From assembly GCF_012933655.1 (NCBI RefSeq), contig NZ_JABBJJ010000092.1, positions 1 to 38,286 of the forward strand: a DNA stretch of 38,286 bases. Reading direction: 5' to 3'. The position numbers were made by a program, and so were the translations under genes. The notes under the pieces were generated by a model. It saw nothing but the letters and a program-made list of their open reading frames with translations, did not search any database and had not been told where the DNA came from. Origin of the DNA: Pyxidicoccus fallax. Lineage in GTDB: Bacteria > Myxococcota > Myxococcia > Myxococcales > Myxococcaceae. Positions 1-10,798 of the stretch are shown one piece after another. Within the stretch, counting starts at the first letter, position 1, and each line of letters opens with the position of its first letter.

Positions 1-127
1 CCCCCTCCCCAGCAGGTTCCGAGGGGACTCCCAGCTTGCACGGAAATCCCATATAGCCCCTCCGGGCAATTGTGCGGCACACGAGCGACCCAGAGGGCTG
101 GCCCCCGGGACTGCTCTGGAGGATTTG

Positions 128-2206
<2,079 letters not shown>

Positions 2207-2577
2207 TCATTGCACGCGGTGCGGTGCCTCGCCCCGAGGTGCCGCGCCGTGTGTGGTAGCTGGCATCCCGCGGCCCCCAGGGGCCGTGGGGTGCTTCGGA
2301 GCCCCGGCCGGACGCAGGCGCGGACGCGCGTCTCCCGGCAACGGCCAAGGCCGCTCATGTGGGGCACAGAACACCCAGTCAGGGATTGCAGGGCAGGCCC
2401 CCGGGGAGGCCGGCGAGCGCGTGTTACGCTCGTCCCTACTCCGCGACCGCCAACGCGCCAGTTTCAGGAGAAGGAGCATCGAGCATCGGCCCTCACGGGC
2501 CAGACGCGCGCGCTCGCACCCGCTCCCTCGGGTGTGAGGGAGGAATGCCACCGCTGTTCCTGACACAGAGGTGTCCC
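2207..2577. other. Intergenic region without a convincing gene
   Basis: This 371-nt stretch separates the pyrophosphatase gene from the 66-aa gene. It holds a strong hairpin (2267-2290) and, near its right end, the ribosome binding site of the next gene. The short open frames here overlap on both strands and look like GC-driven noise. I could not pick a convincing promoter. Confidence 0.6.
2267..2290 (+). terminator. Hairpin downstream of hppA, probable terminator
   Basis: An 11-bp stem (one G-U pair) with a 2-nt loop: CCCGCGGCCCC, CA, GGGGCCGTGGG. It lies 60 nt after the hppA stop codon. There is no T-run, which is common in very GC-rich genomes, so the terminator role is inferred from position and stem strength. 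Confidence 0.4.
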
Positions 2578-2778
2578 ATGGTTCTGGAACTCTCCCAGCA
2601 GCAAATCAATCTCCTCCACGGTTGCCTGGCCGAAAGCATCGAGGAACTGCACGACGAGGTCCTCCACACCGACGGTCGCGAGATGCGCGGGGAGCTGAGA
2701 GAGAAGCTCCACCAATTGCAGGCCCTCCGGCGCCAGGTGGAGGCCATGCTGCAGCGGGAGCAGCAGCCGTCTCTCTGA
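2578..2778 (+). CDS. Small hypothetical protein, 66 aa
   Basis: I do not recognise a family. The 66-aa product begins MVLELSQQQ and is rich in Glu, Leu, Gln, Arg and His, with heptad-like spacing (EELHDEVLHTD, then REKLHQLQALRRQVEAML), so it is probably an all-helical or short coiled-coil soluble protein. It has no signal peptide or membrane segment. The start is well supported: AGAGG at 2567-2571 lies 6 nt before the ATG. The frame is open further upstream, but only this ATG has a ribosome binding site. It stands alone, between a terminator-like hairpin and a 248-nt gap that shows nothing clear. Confidence 0.65.
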   Translation: MVLELSQQQINLLHGCLAESIEELHDEVLHTDGREMRGELREKLHQLQALRRQVEAMLQREQQPSL

Positions 2779-3026
2779 CGCGGGCCGCCCGGGCTTCATT
2801 CCGGCACGGCACACCTCGGCGGCCCTTCACGGCCCTTCGCGCCAGTCCGCTTCCTCCACGGGTCTCCCCTCTTCCTGACGCGCCGGGGGGCCTGGAGTCA
2901 CGGACGCGGCTGGCGCATCGCATCGCGGTGCTGGAATGACACCGCCGGCTGGCGCACGGGCCCTGCCACATCCAGCGCGGACGCGGGGCTTGTGTCGAGC
3001 CCCTGGGCCGTGGCACGCCCTGGGCC

Positions 3027-4286
3027 GTGACCACCTCTGGCCTCGACAACTCAGCACTCCCCGCCCACGACCCGAACGCGCGTTGGTGGGCGAGTCCCGG
3101 CGTCGTGGTGTCGGCCGTGGTGTTCCTGGTCGCGTTGCACGCGTTGAACCCGAGCAACACGCAGGCGGACTGGCGTGTCTTCTATGACGCCGGGGCGCAC
3201 GCGCTCGCGGGGGAAGCGCTGTACCGGCCAGAGGACCTCCCCTGGGTGTACAAGTATGCGCCCGTGACGGCGTATGTCTTCGCGCCGTTCGCCCTGTTGC
3301 CCCAGGGGGTGGCGCGCTGGGTGTGGGTGCTGCTCACCGCGGCCATGCTGGTGCGCGGCTATCTGCTGTGGGCCTCGCAGCTGTCGCGGCCCCTGCCCAT
3401 GTGGGCGCACGTGCTGGTGCTGGCGCTGGGGGTGCCGTTCTTCAAGCACCTCTTCCGCTACGGCAACTGCGACTCGTTGCTCCTGTGGCTCGCGCTCGAG
3501 AGCGAGGCGTTGCGCACGAAGCGGCCGCTGGCCTCGGGGGCCGTGCTCGCGCTCGCGTGCGTGTTCAAGCCGCCGCTCGGGCTGCTCGGGCTCGTGGCGC
3601 TGCTGGCACGTGAGTGGAAGCGGGTGGTCGCCACGGGTGCCGCGGGGCTCGCGCTGCTGGCGCTCCCCGCGCTGCAGCTGGGACCGGCGCGCGCCTGGGG
3701 GGAATTGCAGGCGTGGCGCGCGATGCTCGCGAACTCGACGGGCCCGATGATTTGCGCCAACCAGAACCAGAGCGTCTTTGGCATGGCGTGCTGGGTGTTC
3801 TCGCCCGAGGAAGGCGCGCGCTACACGCTGCTGGCGGCGGGGTTTGGCGCCCTGCTCTTGGGCACGCTCGCCGTGCTGCTCGTGGCGCTGGCCAGGGTGG
3901 ACCCCGCGGCGGCGCGGCGCGCGCTCACCGCGGTGGCGCTCTACTGCACGGCGGTGTTGTCGCCACTCGGGTGGCGCAACAACCTCGTGAGCCTCATGCC
4001 GCTGACGTACCTGCTGGTGGAGGCGGCGCTGCGACTGCGCTCGCGCGCGACGTGGGCCGCCGCGCTCTTCGCCCCCGCTGTGGCGACGCTCACGGGCCTG
4101 CTCGCCTACGAGGTGCTCGGCCGCGCGCGCTTCCAGGTGTTCCTCGAGCTGCGAGTGCTCGGGGTGTGCGCGGCGGTGACGGCCATCACCGCGATGGTGC
4201 TGCAGGTGCGCGCCGCGCGAGCGTCATCGCCGGAGGTCGCGCACTCGCGGCGGGACGTGGCGATGGACGCTCGCGGCGGTGGATGA
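3027..4286 (+). CDS. GT87-like (DUF2029) integral membrane glycosyltransferase
   Basis: A 419-aa polytopic membrane protein with roughly ten hydrophobic segments. The layout fits the GT87/DUF2029 family of polyprenyl-phosphate-sugar-dependent glycosyltransferases: an aromatic- and Asp-rich loop after the first membrane helix (ADWRVFYDAG, then YRPEDLPWVYKYAPV), a VFKPPLGLLGL segment near residue 175, and an NQNQSVFG loop near 250, similar to the NQS loop of the family. It would transfer a sugar on the outer face of the inner membrane; donor and acceptor cannot be read from the sequence. The GTG at 3027 is used because the first in-frame ATG lies deep inside the gene, but there is no good ribosome binding site. 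The C-terminus (RASSPEVAHSRRDVAMDARGGG) is a soluble tail. Confidence 0.75.
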   Translation: MTTSGLDNSALPAHDPNARWWASPGVVVSAVVFLVALHALNPSNTQADWRVFYDAGAHALAGEALYRPEDLPWVYKYAPVTAYVFAPFALLPQGVARWVWVLLTAAMLVRGYLLWASQLSRPLPMWAHVLVLALGVPFFKHLFRYGNCDSLLLWLALESEALRTKRPLASGAVLALACVFKPPLGLLGLVALLAREWKRVVATGAAGLALLALPALQLGPARAWGELQAWRAMLANSTGPMICANQNQSVFGMACWVFSPEEGARYTLLAAGFGALLLGTLAVLLVALARVDPAAARRALTAVALYCTAVLSPLGWRNNLVSLMPLTYLLVEAALRLRSRATWAAALFAPAVATLTGLLAYEVLGRARFQVFLELRVLGVCAAVTAITAMVLQVRAARASSPEVAHSRRDVAMDARGGG

Positions 4287-4293
4287 CGGTGGC

Positions 4294-4608
4294 TCAGGCG
4301 CCCGAGGGACGCGCCGGCCGGAAGGCGCTCGGGCCCATGGGGGTGATTTCGTAGCGCCCGATGACCTTGGCGGGGTCTCCCTCCAGCACGGGGCGCAGCG
4401 CGTCCACGGACTCCGCCTCGAACACGGCCATCCCGAAGACGCCCGAGGGGTCGAGCACCGGACCCGCCACGACGAGCGTGCCGGCCGCGAGCTGGCTCTG
4501 GAGGAACTCGCCATGCGCGCGCATCGTGGCCTGCTCGTCGGCGGTCATGGACATGGCGAAGTCGGGACGGTTCGGGATGAGGCGAACGAAGAAGAGGCTG
4601 GAGGGCAT
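4294..4608 (-). CDS. YCII-domain (YciI-like) protein
   Basis: A 104-aa protein of the YCII family, a ferredoxin-like alpha/beta fold whose members are small dimeric enzymes or stand-alone domains, often near oxidative or chlorinated-compound metabolism. Visible family features are the FFVRLIPNRPDF start, an MRAHGEFLQSQLAAG helix with the conserved His, the GPVLDPSG turn with the conserved Asp, FGMAVFEAESVDALRPVLEGDP, and the terminal EITPMGPSAF. The ATG at 4608 is preceded by AAGGA with a 7-nt gap. It converges on the glycosyltransferase gene (7 nt apart) and diverges from the 128-aa gene. The substrate is unknown. Confidence 0.85.
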   Translation of the reverse strand: MPSSLFFVRLIPNRPDFAMSMTADEQATMRAHGEFLQSQLAAGTLVVAGPVLDPSGVFGMAVFEAESVDALRPVLEGDPAKVIGRYEITPMGPSAFRPARPSGA

Positions 4609-4715
4609 GGGACGTTCCTTGTACCCCAGTTCGCGAGGTGGCGACTCGCGTCACGTCGGGTGGGAGGCGTGACTCTGGAGTAACATGAGCACCCTTTCGC
4701 GAAGGGGGCGCGCGC

Positions 4716-5102
4716 GTGAGCATCTGGCGAGGGTTGTGGGCCTTGTGGCGCAGCAGGCCCTACGGTCGGAGGCTCGCGAACAAGGTCGCGGACACGCTGG
4801 GCCGGTGTCATGGCATCTGCTACGACCACATCGACTATTGCGGCGTAGGGCTCTTCAAGCGGGGAAAGAAGTTCATCTACGACCACGTGTACTACGGCGT
4901 CCCCGAGTTCGAGGAGAACGGCGCGCCGCAAGAGGGCATCGCCGTGTTCCAGGACCGCGAATCCTTCGTCGACTGGCTCTCCCGGCAGAGCGATGAGTCC
5001 CTCAGTGGGAGGGACCAGCCGGACCCCTTCTATTTCAACAACCAGCGCATCACGCGTGCGCGCCTGAAGGATGCGGTGGCCGGCTACATCCCCCGTGTCT
5101 GA
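4716..5102 (+). CDS. Hypothetical protein, 128 aa, possible orphan immunity-type protein
   Basis: I do not recognise the family with confidence. The product is soluble, has no signal peptide and is rich in aromatic residues (GICYDHIDYCGVGLF, KKFIYDHVYYGVPEF). A central FQDRESFVDWLSRQSDESL segment and an ending around FNNQRITRARLKDAV recall small immunity-type proteins of polymorphic toxin systems, which often end with a similar N-Q-R-I-T-R-x-x-L element; this is only a resemblance. No toxin gene lies beside it, so it could be an orphan. The GTG at 4716 is chosen because a GAAGGGGG stretch lies about 7 nt upstream. It is divergent from the YCII gene. Confidence 0.6.
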   Translation: MSIWRGLWALWRSRPYGRRLANKVADTLGRCHGICYDHIDYCGVGLFKRGKKFIYDHVYYGVPEFEENGAPQEGIAVFQDRESFVDWLSRQSDESLSGRDQPDPFYFNNQRITRARLKDAVAGYIPRV

Positions 5103-5270
5103 CGGACGTGCCAGCTCGCGCAGACCCCGCCTCTCTTCCTGTTCCCAGTCATCGGCCTTCCCGCCCACGCGCGGCGGGCTTGCGGGTTTCGTGCGGCAAC
5201 CATGATGGAACGATGAGGAACGTGCCCCTCGCGCGGAGGCACGCTCGCGTCCCGTGGAAGGGATTCGAGC

Positions 5271-7559
5271 ATGTGCGTGAAGGGGTGGCTGCGGGCCGTG
5301 GGTGTCCTCGCGGCGTGTCTGGCGCTCTCCGCGGCTGGAGCCGAGGCGCGTGGGGTCATCTTCGGGACGGTGAAGGAGGCCGGGACGGGAGCCACCGTGG
5401 CCGACGTCGTCATCACGGTGACCTCGCCGTTACTGCGAGGGGAGCTGACCGTGGTGACGGACGCCCAGGGAAGGTACCGGGTTCCCGACCTGCCTCCCGG
5501 GTCGTACACCGTGCGGTTCGAGAAGGAAATGTTCCGGCCCTATGCGCGAGCCGACGTGCCGTTGAAGGAGGGACACTCCACGAAGCTCGATGTGTCGCTG
5601 GTCGCGGAGTCCTTGGAGGACGGCATCCATGACCTCGCGTGCGGCCCGCCGACCATCGACATCGGCAGCACGACGACGGGACGCGACCTCGACCTCGAGT
5701 ACATGCTCTACCGGGTGTTGGGCAGGAGCTCCGGCTCGCTCGACGCGGTGCGCACGGGCGAAGACCTCGCGCCGCTCGTCCCCGGAGTCCTGGACGTGGC
5801 GGGAGGCCTTTCCATCCACGGTGCTTCCGTCTTCGAGAACGAGTACCGGCTGGATGACCTGTCCGTCCGTGACGCGGTGCTGGGAGTCGATGCCCTCTCC
5901 CCGAGCACGGAGCTGATTCAGGCCCCGGAGCTGGCGACGGGGGGATACCCGGCGGAGTACGGCCGCGCCACGGGTGGGCAGCTGGAGGCGATGACACGGT
6001 CCGGCTCCAATGAAATGCATGGCTCCGTCTTCGCCTTCTGGACGCCGGGGCTGCTGGAGGGACGCCGCGCGAGCACGGGGCTCGGGAGTCAGGAGGCGCT
6101 CAGGCACCAGGGAGACTTCGGTGCCACCCTGGGCGGACCGTTGCTCGAGGACAAGCTCTGGTTCTTCGCGGGAGTCACTCCGGCGCTGAGCCGGGTGGCG
6201 CGGACGCGCCAGGTTCCGGACTCCGATGGGGGCCTTCCCCGGAGCTTCGACGATGCGCGCAGCCTCCAGGCCCTGGGGAAGCTGACGTACCTCATCAACA
6301 TCGACCACCACGTGGCGCTGTCGCTCATCACCGCGCCTTCGTCGCAAGAGGGAGGAAGCACGGATGCGACGCGGACCTCGCTCCGCTACGACGGCGCCTT
6401 CAAGGACAAGAAGCTGCTGGTCAACGTCAACGCGGGCTGGCTGTCCCAGCAGGTGACGCCCCGGGCGGGTGAGGAGCGCACGGTGGACCGCTACCAGGTC
6501 CATGCCAGGGCCACGTGGTTGGCGTATTGGCCGGTCACGCACGTGATGGAGGCGGGCGTGGACTCGGAATGGCTCGTCCATGAGCGGCCCGGCGCGAAGA
6601 CTCCCGGCCAGGTCTTCAGCGGCTACGTGCAGGACAGCGCGTTCTTCGGCAATCGCCTCACCTTGAATGTCGGTGCCCGCTACGACGTGCAGCGCATCGA
6701 GGAGGCGGGCCAGGACCCCATCACCCGCGCTCGGCTTTCGCCTCGCGTGGGCCTCATCGTCGACCCGTGGGGCAACGGCCGGATGAAGGTGTTCGCCCAC
6801 TACGGGAAGTTCCAGGGACTGATTCCGTTGGGGCTCCTGGATGCTCCGGCTCCCACGGAGGACGTGACGGTGGACCCGGACCTGGAGCCCCTGTCCTCTC
6901 GCGAAGTCGTCGCGGGGCTCGAATACGAGGTCCTGAGAAACGTGGTGCTGGGCGCGACGTACACGCACCGGAGGCTGGAGAACGGGCTCGCGCTCGTGCC
7001 CCGGGCCGACGGGGGCGGTGTGGTGCTCGGCAATCCCGGCTCCGGGCTTGCTTCGGATTCTCCGCGCGCGGTGCGCAACCAGGATGCGGTGACGATGGAG
7101 CTGCGTATCCCCTACCGGAACCGCTGGGTGGGACAGGCGAGCTACACGTGGTCGAAGCTGACGGGCAACTACGTGAGCCCCTTCTCGGCATGGGACGGGC
7201 TCACGCCGAGACAGCGGCTGCCGCTGGACCGGCCCCATGTCCTTCGCATCCTCGGGGCCCGGCAGTTCGACCTCGACCGGCTCCGCAAGTGGCGGGCCGA
7301 TGTGGGCGCTTCGTACCTGGGCGCGTCGGGCCTGCTGCTGGAGTCCGGAGAGCGCACGCCGTGGGTGCACTCGTTCGATGTCTACCTCGGCGCGCGGTAC
7401 GCGGTGCGCAAGGAGCAGGACGTGGCGTTCCGGCTCGACGTGTTCAACGTCCTCAATGCGCAGGAGCCCGCACAGGTGGAGCAGCGCGACACGGCCCTCG
7501 AGCCCGTGCGCTACCAGGCACCGCGCCAGGTGCGCCTCGGCGTGCGGTACGAGTTCTGA
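5271..7559 (+). CDS. Oar-like TonB-dependent outer membrane receptor
   Basis: A 762-aa outer membrane protein. Residues 1-27 form a signal peptide (VGVLAACLALSAAGAEARG). Residues about 28-105 form a carboxypeptidase-regulatory-like beta-sandwich (GTVKEAGTGATVADVVI, then TDAQGRYRVPDLPPGSYTV), as in the Oar group of myxobacteria. A plug domain follows, with GGYPAEYGRATGGQLEAMT and SGSNEMHGSVF, nearly the classic Oar plug-barrel signature. The rest is a beta-barrel rich in aromatic and Arg/Asp residues that ends in VRYEF, a typical C-terminal aromatic for barrel assembly. At 762 aa it is shorter than many Oar proteins (around 1000 aa). I see no clear TonB box. Ligand unknown. The ATG follows GGAAGGGATT. 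A hairpin begins right after the stop codon. Confidence 0.88.
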   Translation: MCVKGWLRAVGVLAACLALSAAGAEARGVIFGTVKEAGTGATVADVVITVTSPLLRGELTVVTDAQGRYRVPDLPPGSYTVRFEKEMFRPYARADVPLKEGHSTKLDVSLVAESLEDGIHDLACGPPTIDIGSTTTGRDLDLEYMLYRVLGRSSGSLDAVRTGEDLAPLVPGVLDVAGGLSIHGASVFENEYRLDDLSVRDAVLGVDALSPSTELIQAPELATGGYPAEYGRATGGQLEAMTRSGSNEMHGSVFAFWTPGLLEGRRASTGLGSQEALRHQGDFGATLGGPLLEDKLWFFAGVTPALSRVARTRQVPDSDGGLPRSFDDARSLQALGKLTYLINIDHHVALSLITAPSSQEGGSTDATRTSLRYDGAFKDKKLLVNVNAGWLSQQVTPRAGEERTVDRYQVHARATWLAYWPVTHVMEAGVDSEWLVHERPGAKTPGQVFSGYVQDSAFFGNRLTLNVGARYDVQRIEEAGQDPITRARLSPRVGLIVDPWGNGRMKVFAHYGKFQGLIPLGLLDAPAPTEDVTVDPDLEPLSSREVVAGLEYEVLRNVVLGATYTHRRLENGLALVPRADGGGVVLGNPGSGLASDSPRAVRNQDAVTMELRIPYRNRWVGQASYTWSKLTGNYVSPFSAWDGLTPRQRLPLDRPHVLRILGARQFDLDRLRKWRADVGASYLGASGLLLESGERTPWVHSFDVYLGARYAVRKEQDVAFRLDVFNVLNAQEPAQVEQRDTALEPVRYQAPRQVRLGVRYEF

Positions 7560-7585
7560 CTCGACCGGCAATAAATCCGGCCGAG
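7560..7585 (+). terminator. Terminator-like hairpin after the receptor gene
   Basis: CTCGACCGG, an 8-nt loop CAATAAAT, then CCGGCCGAG: a 9-bp stem with one mismatch that begins at the base after the stop codon. The loop is AT-rich in an otherwise GC-rich setting. It probably ends the receptor transcript before the kinase gene 122 nt further on. Confidence 0.5.
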
Positions 7586-7707
7586 CACGTACTTGAAGGT
7601 GCGGCGGCAAGGGGCCGTGGCACTTCAGGAGGAAAAGTTCAGCGAATGCGGCGAGGCTTGGAACTGCTCGTGGGCGTCGTGTCTACTCCTGATACACCTG
7701 CCACGGT

Positions 7708-10700
7708 ATGACAGTGTGCCCGGACGAGACGACGCTGAGTGACCTGCTGGCGGGGGCGCTTCCGCGGGAGCAGCGAAGCGCCGTCATGGCGCACGTCGAG
7801 GGCTGTGCGAACTGCCAGCGTGCGTTGGCGGCGGCCCGTGACGACTCCGTCTTCTCCCAGTCGGACGTGTCCTCCTGGCCGGCCCCCACGCCCCTGGAGC
7901 GTGGTGCCACGCTGGCCCGCTACGTGGTGCTGGAGCGCATCGGCGCCGGAGCCATGGGCGTGGTGTACGCCGCCTATGACCCGGAGCTGGACCGCCAGGT
8001 GGCCCTCAAGGTGCTGCGTCCCGAGGGCCGGCAGGTGGAGGAGCTGCGGCTGCGGCTGGTGCTGGAGGCCCAGGCCCTGGCGCGCCTGTCCCACGCCAAC
8101 GTCGTCTCCGTCTTCGACGTGGGCACGCATGGCGACTGCGTCTTCCTGGCCATGGAGCTGGTGGAGGGCGTCACGCTGGCGGAGTGGCTGAAGACGCCGC
8201 GCACGTGGCAGGAGGTGCTGCGCGTCTGCACCGACGCCGGGAGGGGGCTCGCGGCGGCGCACGCGGCGGGCCTCGTGCACCGCGACTTCAAGCCCGCCAA
8301 CGTCCTCGTCGGCAGGGACGGACGCGCGCGCGTGACGGACTTCGGCATGGCGCGGCCCCTCAACCGGGAGCCGGGCGCCACGCCTCGAAGGGTGCCGGAC
8401 CCGCTCACGTCCTCCAAGGCCAGCCCGCCCCTCACGCGAACCGGGGCGCTGCTGGGCACGCCCGCGTACATGGCTCCGGAGCTGCTCACCGGGCAGAGGG
8501 CGGACGCGCTGTCGGACCAGTTCAGCTTCTGCGTCGCGTTGCACGAAGCCCTCTACGGCGTGCGCCCCTTCGAGGGCGGCAGCCTGGAGGAGCTGGCCCG
8601 CGCCGCGCTGGAGGGCCGCGTGCGTCCGGCGGCCCCTGGCACGAAGGTGCCCGCCTGGGTGCGGCGCGCGGTGCTGCGCGGACTGAGGCCACGTCCCGAG
8701 GAGCGCTACCCTTCCATGGAGCCGCTGCTGGCGGCGTTGGTGCCTCCGCCCCGGCGTGTGTGGGCGCGGGTGGCGGCGCTGGCCGGTGCGGCGAGCCTGC
8801 TGGGCGCCGCGGCGGTCTGGCACCTGGCGCACCGGACCGAGGCGCGCTGCGCTCGGGAAACGGAGAAGCTCGAGGGGGTGTGGGGGCGCGAGCGGCGGGA
8901 GCAGGTGCGCGCGGCCTTCCTCGCCACGGGCGTGCCGGCCGCGGCCGAGGCCTGGGACAAGGTGGCCGGGATGCTGGACGCGCACGCCTCGCAGTGGCGC
9001 ACGCTGCGCACCGAGGCCTGTGTCATGTCCCACGAGCAGCCCGAGAGCAACGCGTGGCAGACGGCCGCCTGTCTCGACGCCCGGCTGTGGCAGCTCTCCG
9101 CCGTCACGGACGTGCTGAAGAAGGCGGATGCGCGGACGGTGCGCAACGCGGGGCGGCTCACGTCATCGCTCGAGGGGCTGGGGTCCTGCCGGGATGCTCC
9201 GGAGCTGTCCACCCGCCCGCAGCCGCCGGACGCGCTCCGTCCCCGCGTGGACGCGGCCCGGCGCATCCTGGCGGACACCCGGGCCATGCGCCTGGGGGGG
9301 CGGATCGCCGACGGACTCCGGCTGACCTCCTCCCTTCTGAAGGACATCCAGGACCTGGACTACAAACCGCTCGAAGCGGAGGCGCTGCTCGCCCACGGCG
9401 AGCTCCAGGCGGAGAACGGCAAGCCGAAGGAGGCGGAGGACACCCTCTACAAGGCCATCTTCGTCGCCGAAGCCGCGCGCGACGACGAGACGGTGGCGCG
9501 CGCGTGGAACTACCTCCTCTTCGTGGTGGGCGTGCGGCTGGCGCGCAGCGCGGACGTGGAACGCATCGTCCAGCACGCCCAGGCCGCCGTGGACCGCCTG
9601 GGGCGCGAGCGCTTCCCGGAGATCGCCGCGGTCCTGCACCTGCGGCTGACGGCGGTGCTGCTGGAGCAGGGGAAGTACGTCGAGGCGGAGGCGGAAATCA
9701 CGCGGGGGCTGGAGATTGCGCGCAGGGTCTACGCGCCGGACAGCCTGCAGATGTCCCACTTCCTCTCCGTGCTCAGCAAGGCCCGCTACCGCCTGCGGAA
9801 GTACCCGGAGGCGATGGAGCTGCAGCTCCAGACGCTCGCGCTGCGCGAGAACCAACTGGGAAAGGGCCACCCGGACCTCATCTCCGACCTCAACAACCTC
9901 GCCGCCATCTATGAATTCATGGGCAGGGCGGACGAGGCCATCGCCATCCAGCGCCGGGCCATCGCCATCCACGAGGCTTCCGGATTCCCGGAGTACACAC
10001 TCTCGCCCCTGCTCTGCAACCTGGCCATGCAGCTGCGGGCCCTGGGCCGGATTGAAGAGGCGACGGCGCTCCAGAAGCGGGCGCTCGACCTCGCCGAGCA
10101 GGCGCAAGGCCCGGACCACCCCCAGTCGGCCCATGCGCTGACGGGCCTGGCGCTGCTCCTCGGCGACGCGGACCGCGTCGAGGACGCCCTCGGGCGCTAC
10201 CGCGAGGCCCTGGCCCGCTTCGAGCGCACCCTGGGGGCGGACTCGCCGCGCATCGGGGTGGTGCTGTGGTACCGCTCCACGACCTATCTACGGATGGGAC
10301 GCTTCGAGGACGCGCGGCGCGACCTCCTCCGGTTGCAGGCCCTCGCGGAGAAGACCGAGGGCGCCGACAGCGGCCTGGTGGGGGATGCGCTCTGGCGGCT
10401 GGGGACGGTGGACCTGCGCACGGGCGCGCCACGGCAGGCGCTCGCGCGCTGCCAGCGTGCCCTGGAGCTGCACCAGCGCATCCAGGGCCTGGGCACGGTG
10501 GCGACCGCCAAGGCCGAGGGCTGCATCGCCGAGGCCTGGCTCCTGCTGGGCGAGCCGGACAAGGCCCTGCCGCTTGCCGAGCGCGTCCGCGCCCGCCTGG
10601 GCACCTCCTCCTTCGAGGGCATGGAGACGGCGTGGCACACCTTCGTCCTCGCCAGGACGCTCCGGGCGCTGAAGCCTCCGGACCCTGCCCGCTCGGCCGC

Positions 10701-10791
10701 CATGGCCGAGGAGGCCCGGAGCCGCTTCCAGGCGCTGGGCCTCATGGCCCGTCCGGAGCTGGAGGCCGTCATGGCGTGGCAGCGGCGCTGA
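7708..10791 (+). CDS. Ser/Thr protein kinase with N-terminal zinc-finger-like segment and C-terminal TPR region
   Basis: A 1027-aa bacterial Hanks-type kinase. Residues 1-45 carry an anti-sigma-like finger (His29, Cys33, Cys36; HxxxCxxC) after a helix (DETTLSDLLAGALP). The kinase domain spans about 72-345: Gly-rich loop IGAGAMGVVY at 78-87, Lys101 in VALKVL, HRDFKPANVL from 191 with the catalytic Asp193, DFG at 211, and GTPAYMAPEL. It should therefore be active. One membrane helix follows (VAALAGAASLLGAAAVWHLA, near 352-372), so the kinase faces the cytoplasm and the C-terminal part, with about eight to ten TPR-like repeats (for example LNNLAAIYEFMGRADEAIAI), would face the periplasm. The gene converges on a secreted PPP phosphatase gene with 7 bp between stops. 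No strong ribosome binding site precedes the ATG. Confidence 0.93.
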   Translation: MTVCPDETTLSDLLAGALPREQRSAVMAHVEGCANCQRALAAARDDSVFSQSDVSSWPAPTPLERGATLARYVVLERIGAGAMGVVYAAYDPELDRQVALKVLRPEGRQVEELRLRLVLEAQALARLSHANVVSVFDVGTHGDCVFLAMELVEGVTLAEWLKTPRTWQEVLRVCTDAGRGLAAAHAAGLVHRDFKPANVLVGRDGRARVTDFGMARPLNREPGATPRRVPDPLTSSKASPPLTRTGALLGTPAYMAPELLTGQRADALSDQFSFCVALHEALYGVRPFEGGSLEELARAALEGRVRPAAPGTKVPAWVRRAVLRGLRPRPEERYPSMEPLLAALVPPPRRVWARVAALAGAASLLGAAAVWHLAHRTEARCARETEKLEGVWGRERREQVRAAFLATGVPAAAEAWDKVAGMLDAHASQWRTLRTEACVMSHEQPESNAWQTAACLDARLWQLSAVTDVLKKADARTVRNAGRLTSSLEGLGSCRDAPELSTRPQPPDALRPRVDAARRILADTRAMRLGGRIADGLRLTSSLLKDIQDLDYKPLEAEALLAHGELQAENGKPKEAEDTLYKAIFVAEAARDDETVARAWNYLLFVVGVRLARSADVERIVQHAQAAVDRLGRERFPEIAAVLHLRLTAVLLEQGKYVEAEAEITRGLEIARRVYAPDSLQMSHFLSVLSKARYRLRKYPEAMELQLQTLALRENQLGKGHPDLISDLNNLAAIYEFMGRADEAIAIQRRAIAIHEASGFPEYTLSPLLCNLAMQLRALGRIEEATALQKRALDLAEQAQGPDHPQSAHALTGLALLLGDADRVEDALGRYREALARFERTLGADSPRIGVVLWYRSTTYLRMGRFEDARRDLLRLQALAEKTEGADSGLVGDALWRLGTVDLRTGAPRQALARCQRALELHQRIQGLGTVATAKAEGCIAEAWLLLGEPDKALPLAERVRARLGTSSFEGMETAWHTFVLARTLRALKPPDPARSAAMAEEARSRFQALGLMARPELEAVMAWQRR

Positions 10792-10798
10792 GAGGCCG

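Noticed and set aside
5430..7610. 726-aa open frame on the minus strand opposite the receptor gene
   Set aside because: The plus strand encodes a complete Oar-like receptor; the antisense product is Arg/His/Ala-rich without any recognisable motif.
7739..10432. Several long alternative frames inside the kinase gene on both strands
   Set aside because: Arg/Pro/Ser-rich products without domains; the kinase and TPR frame explains the whole region.
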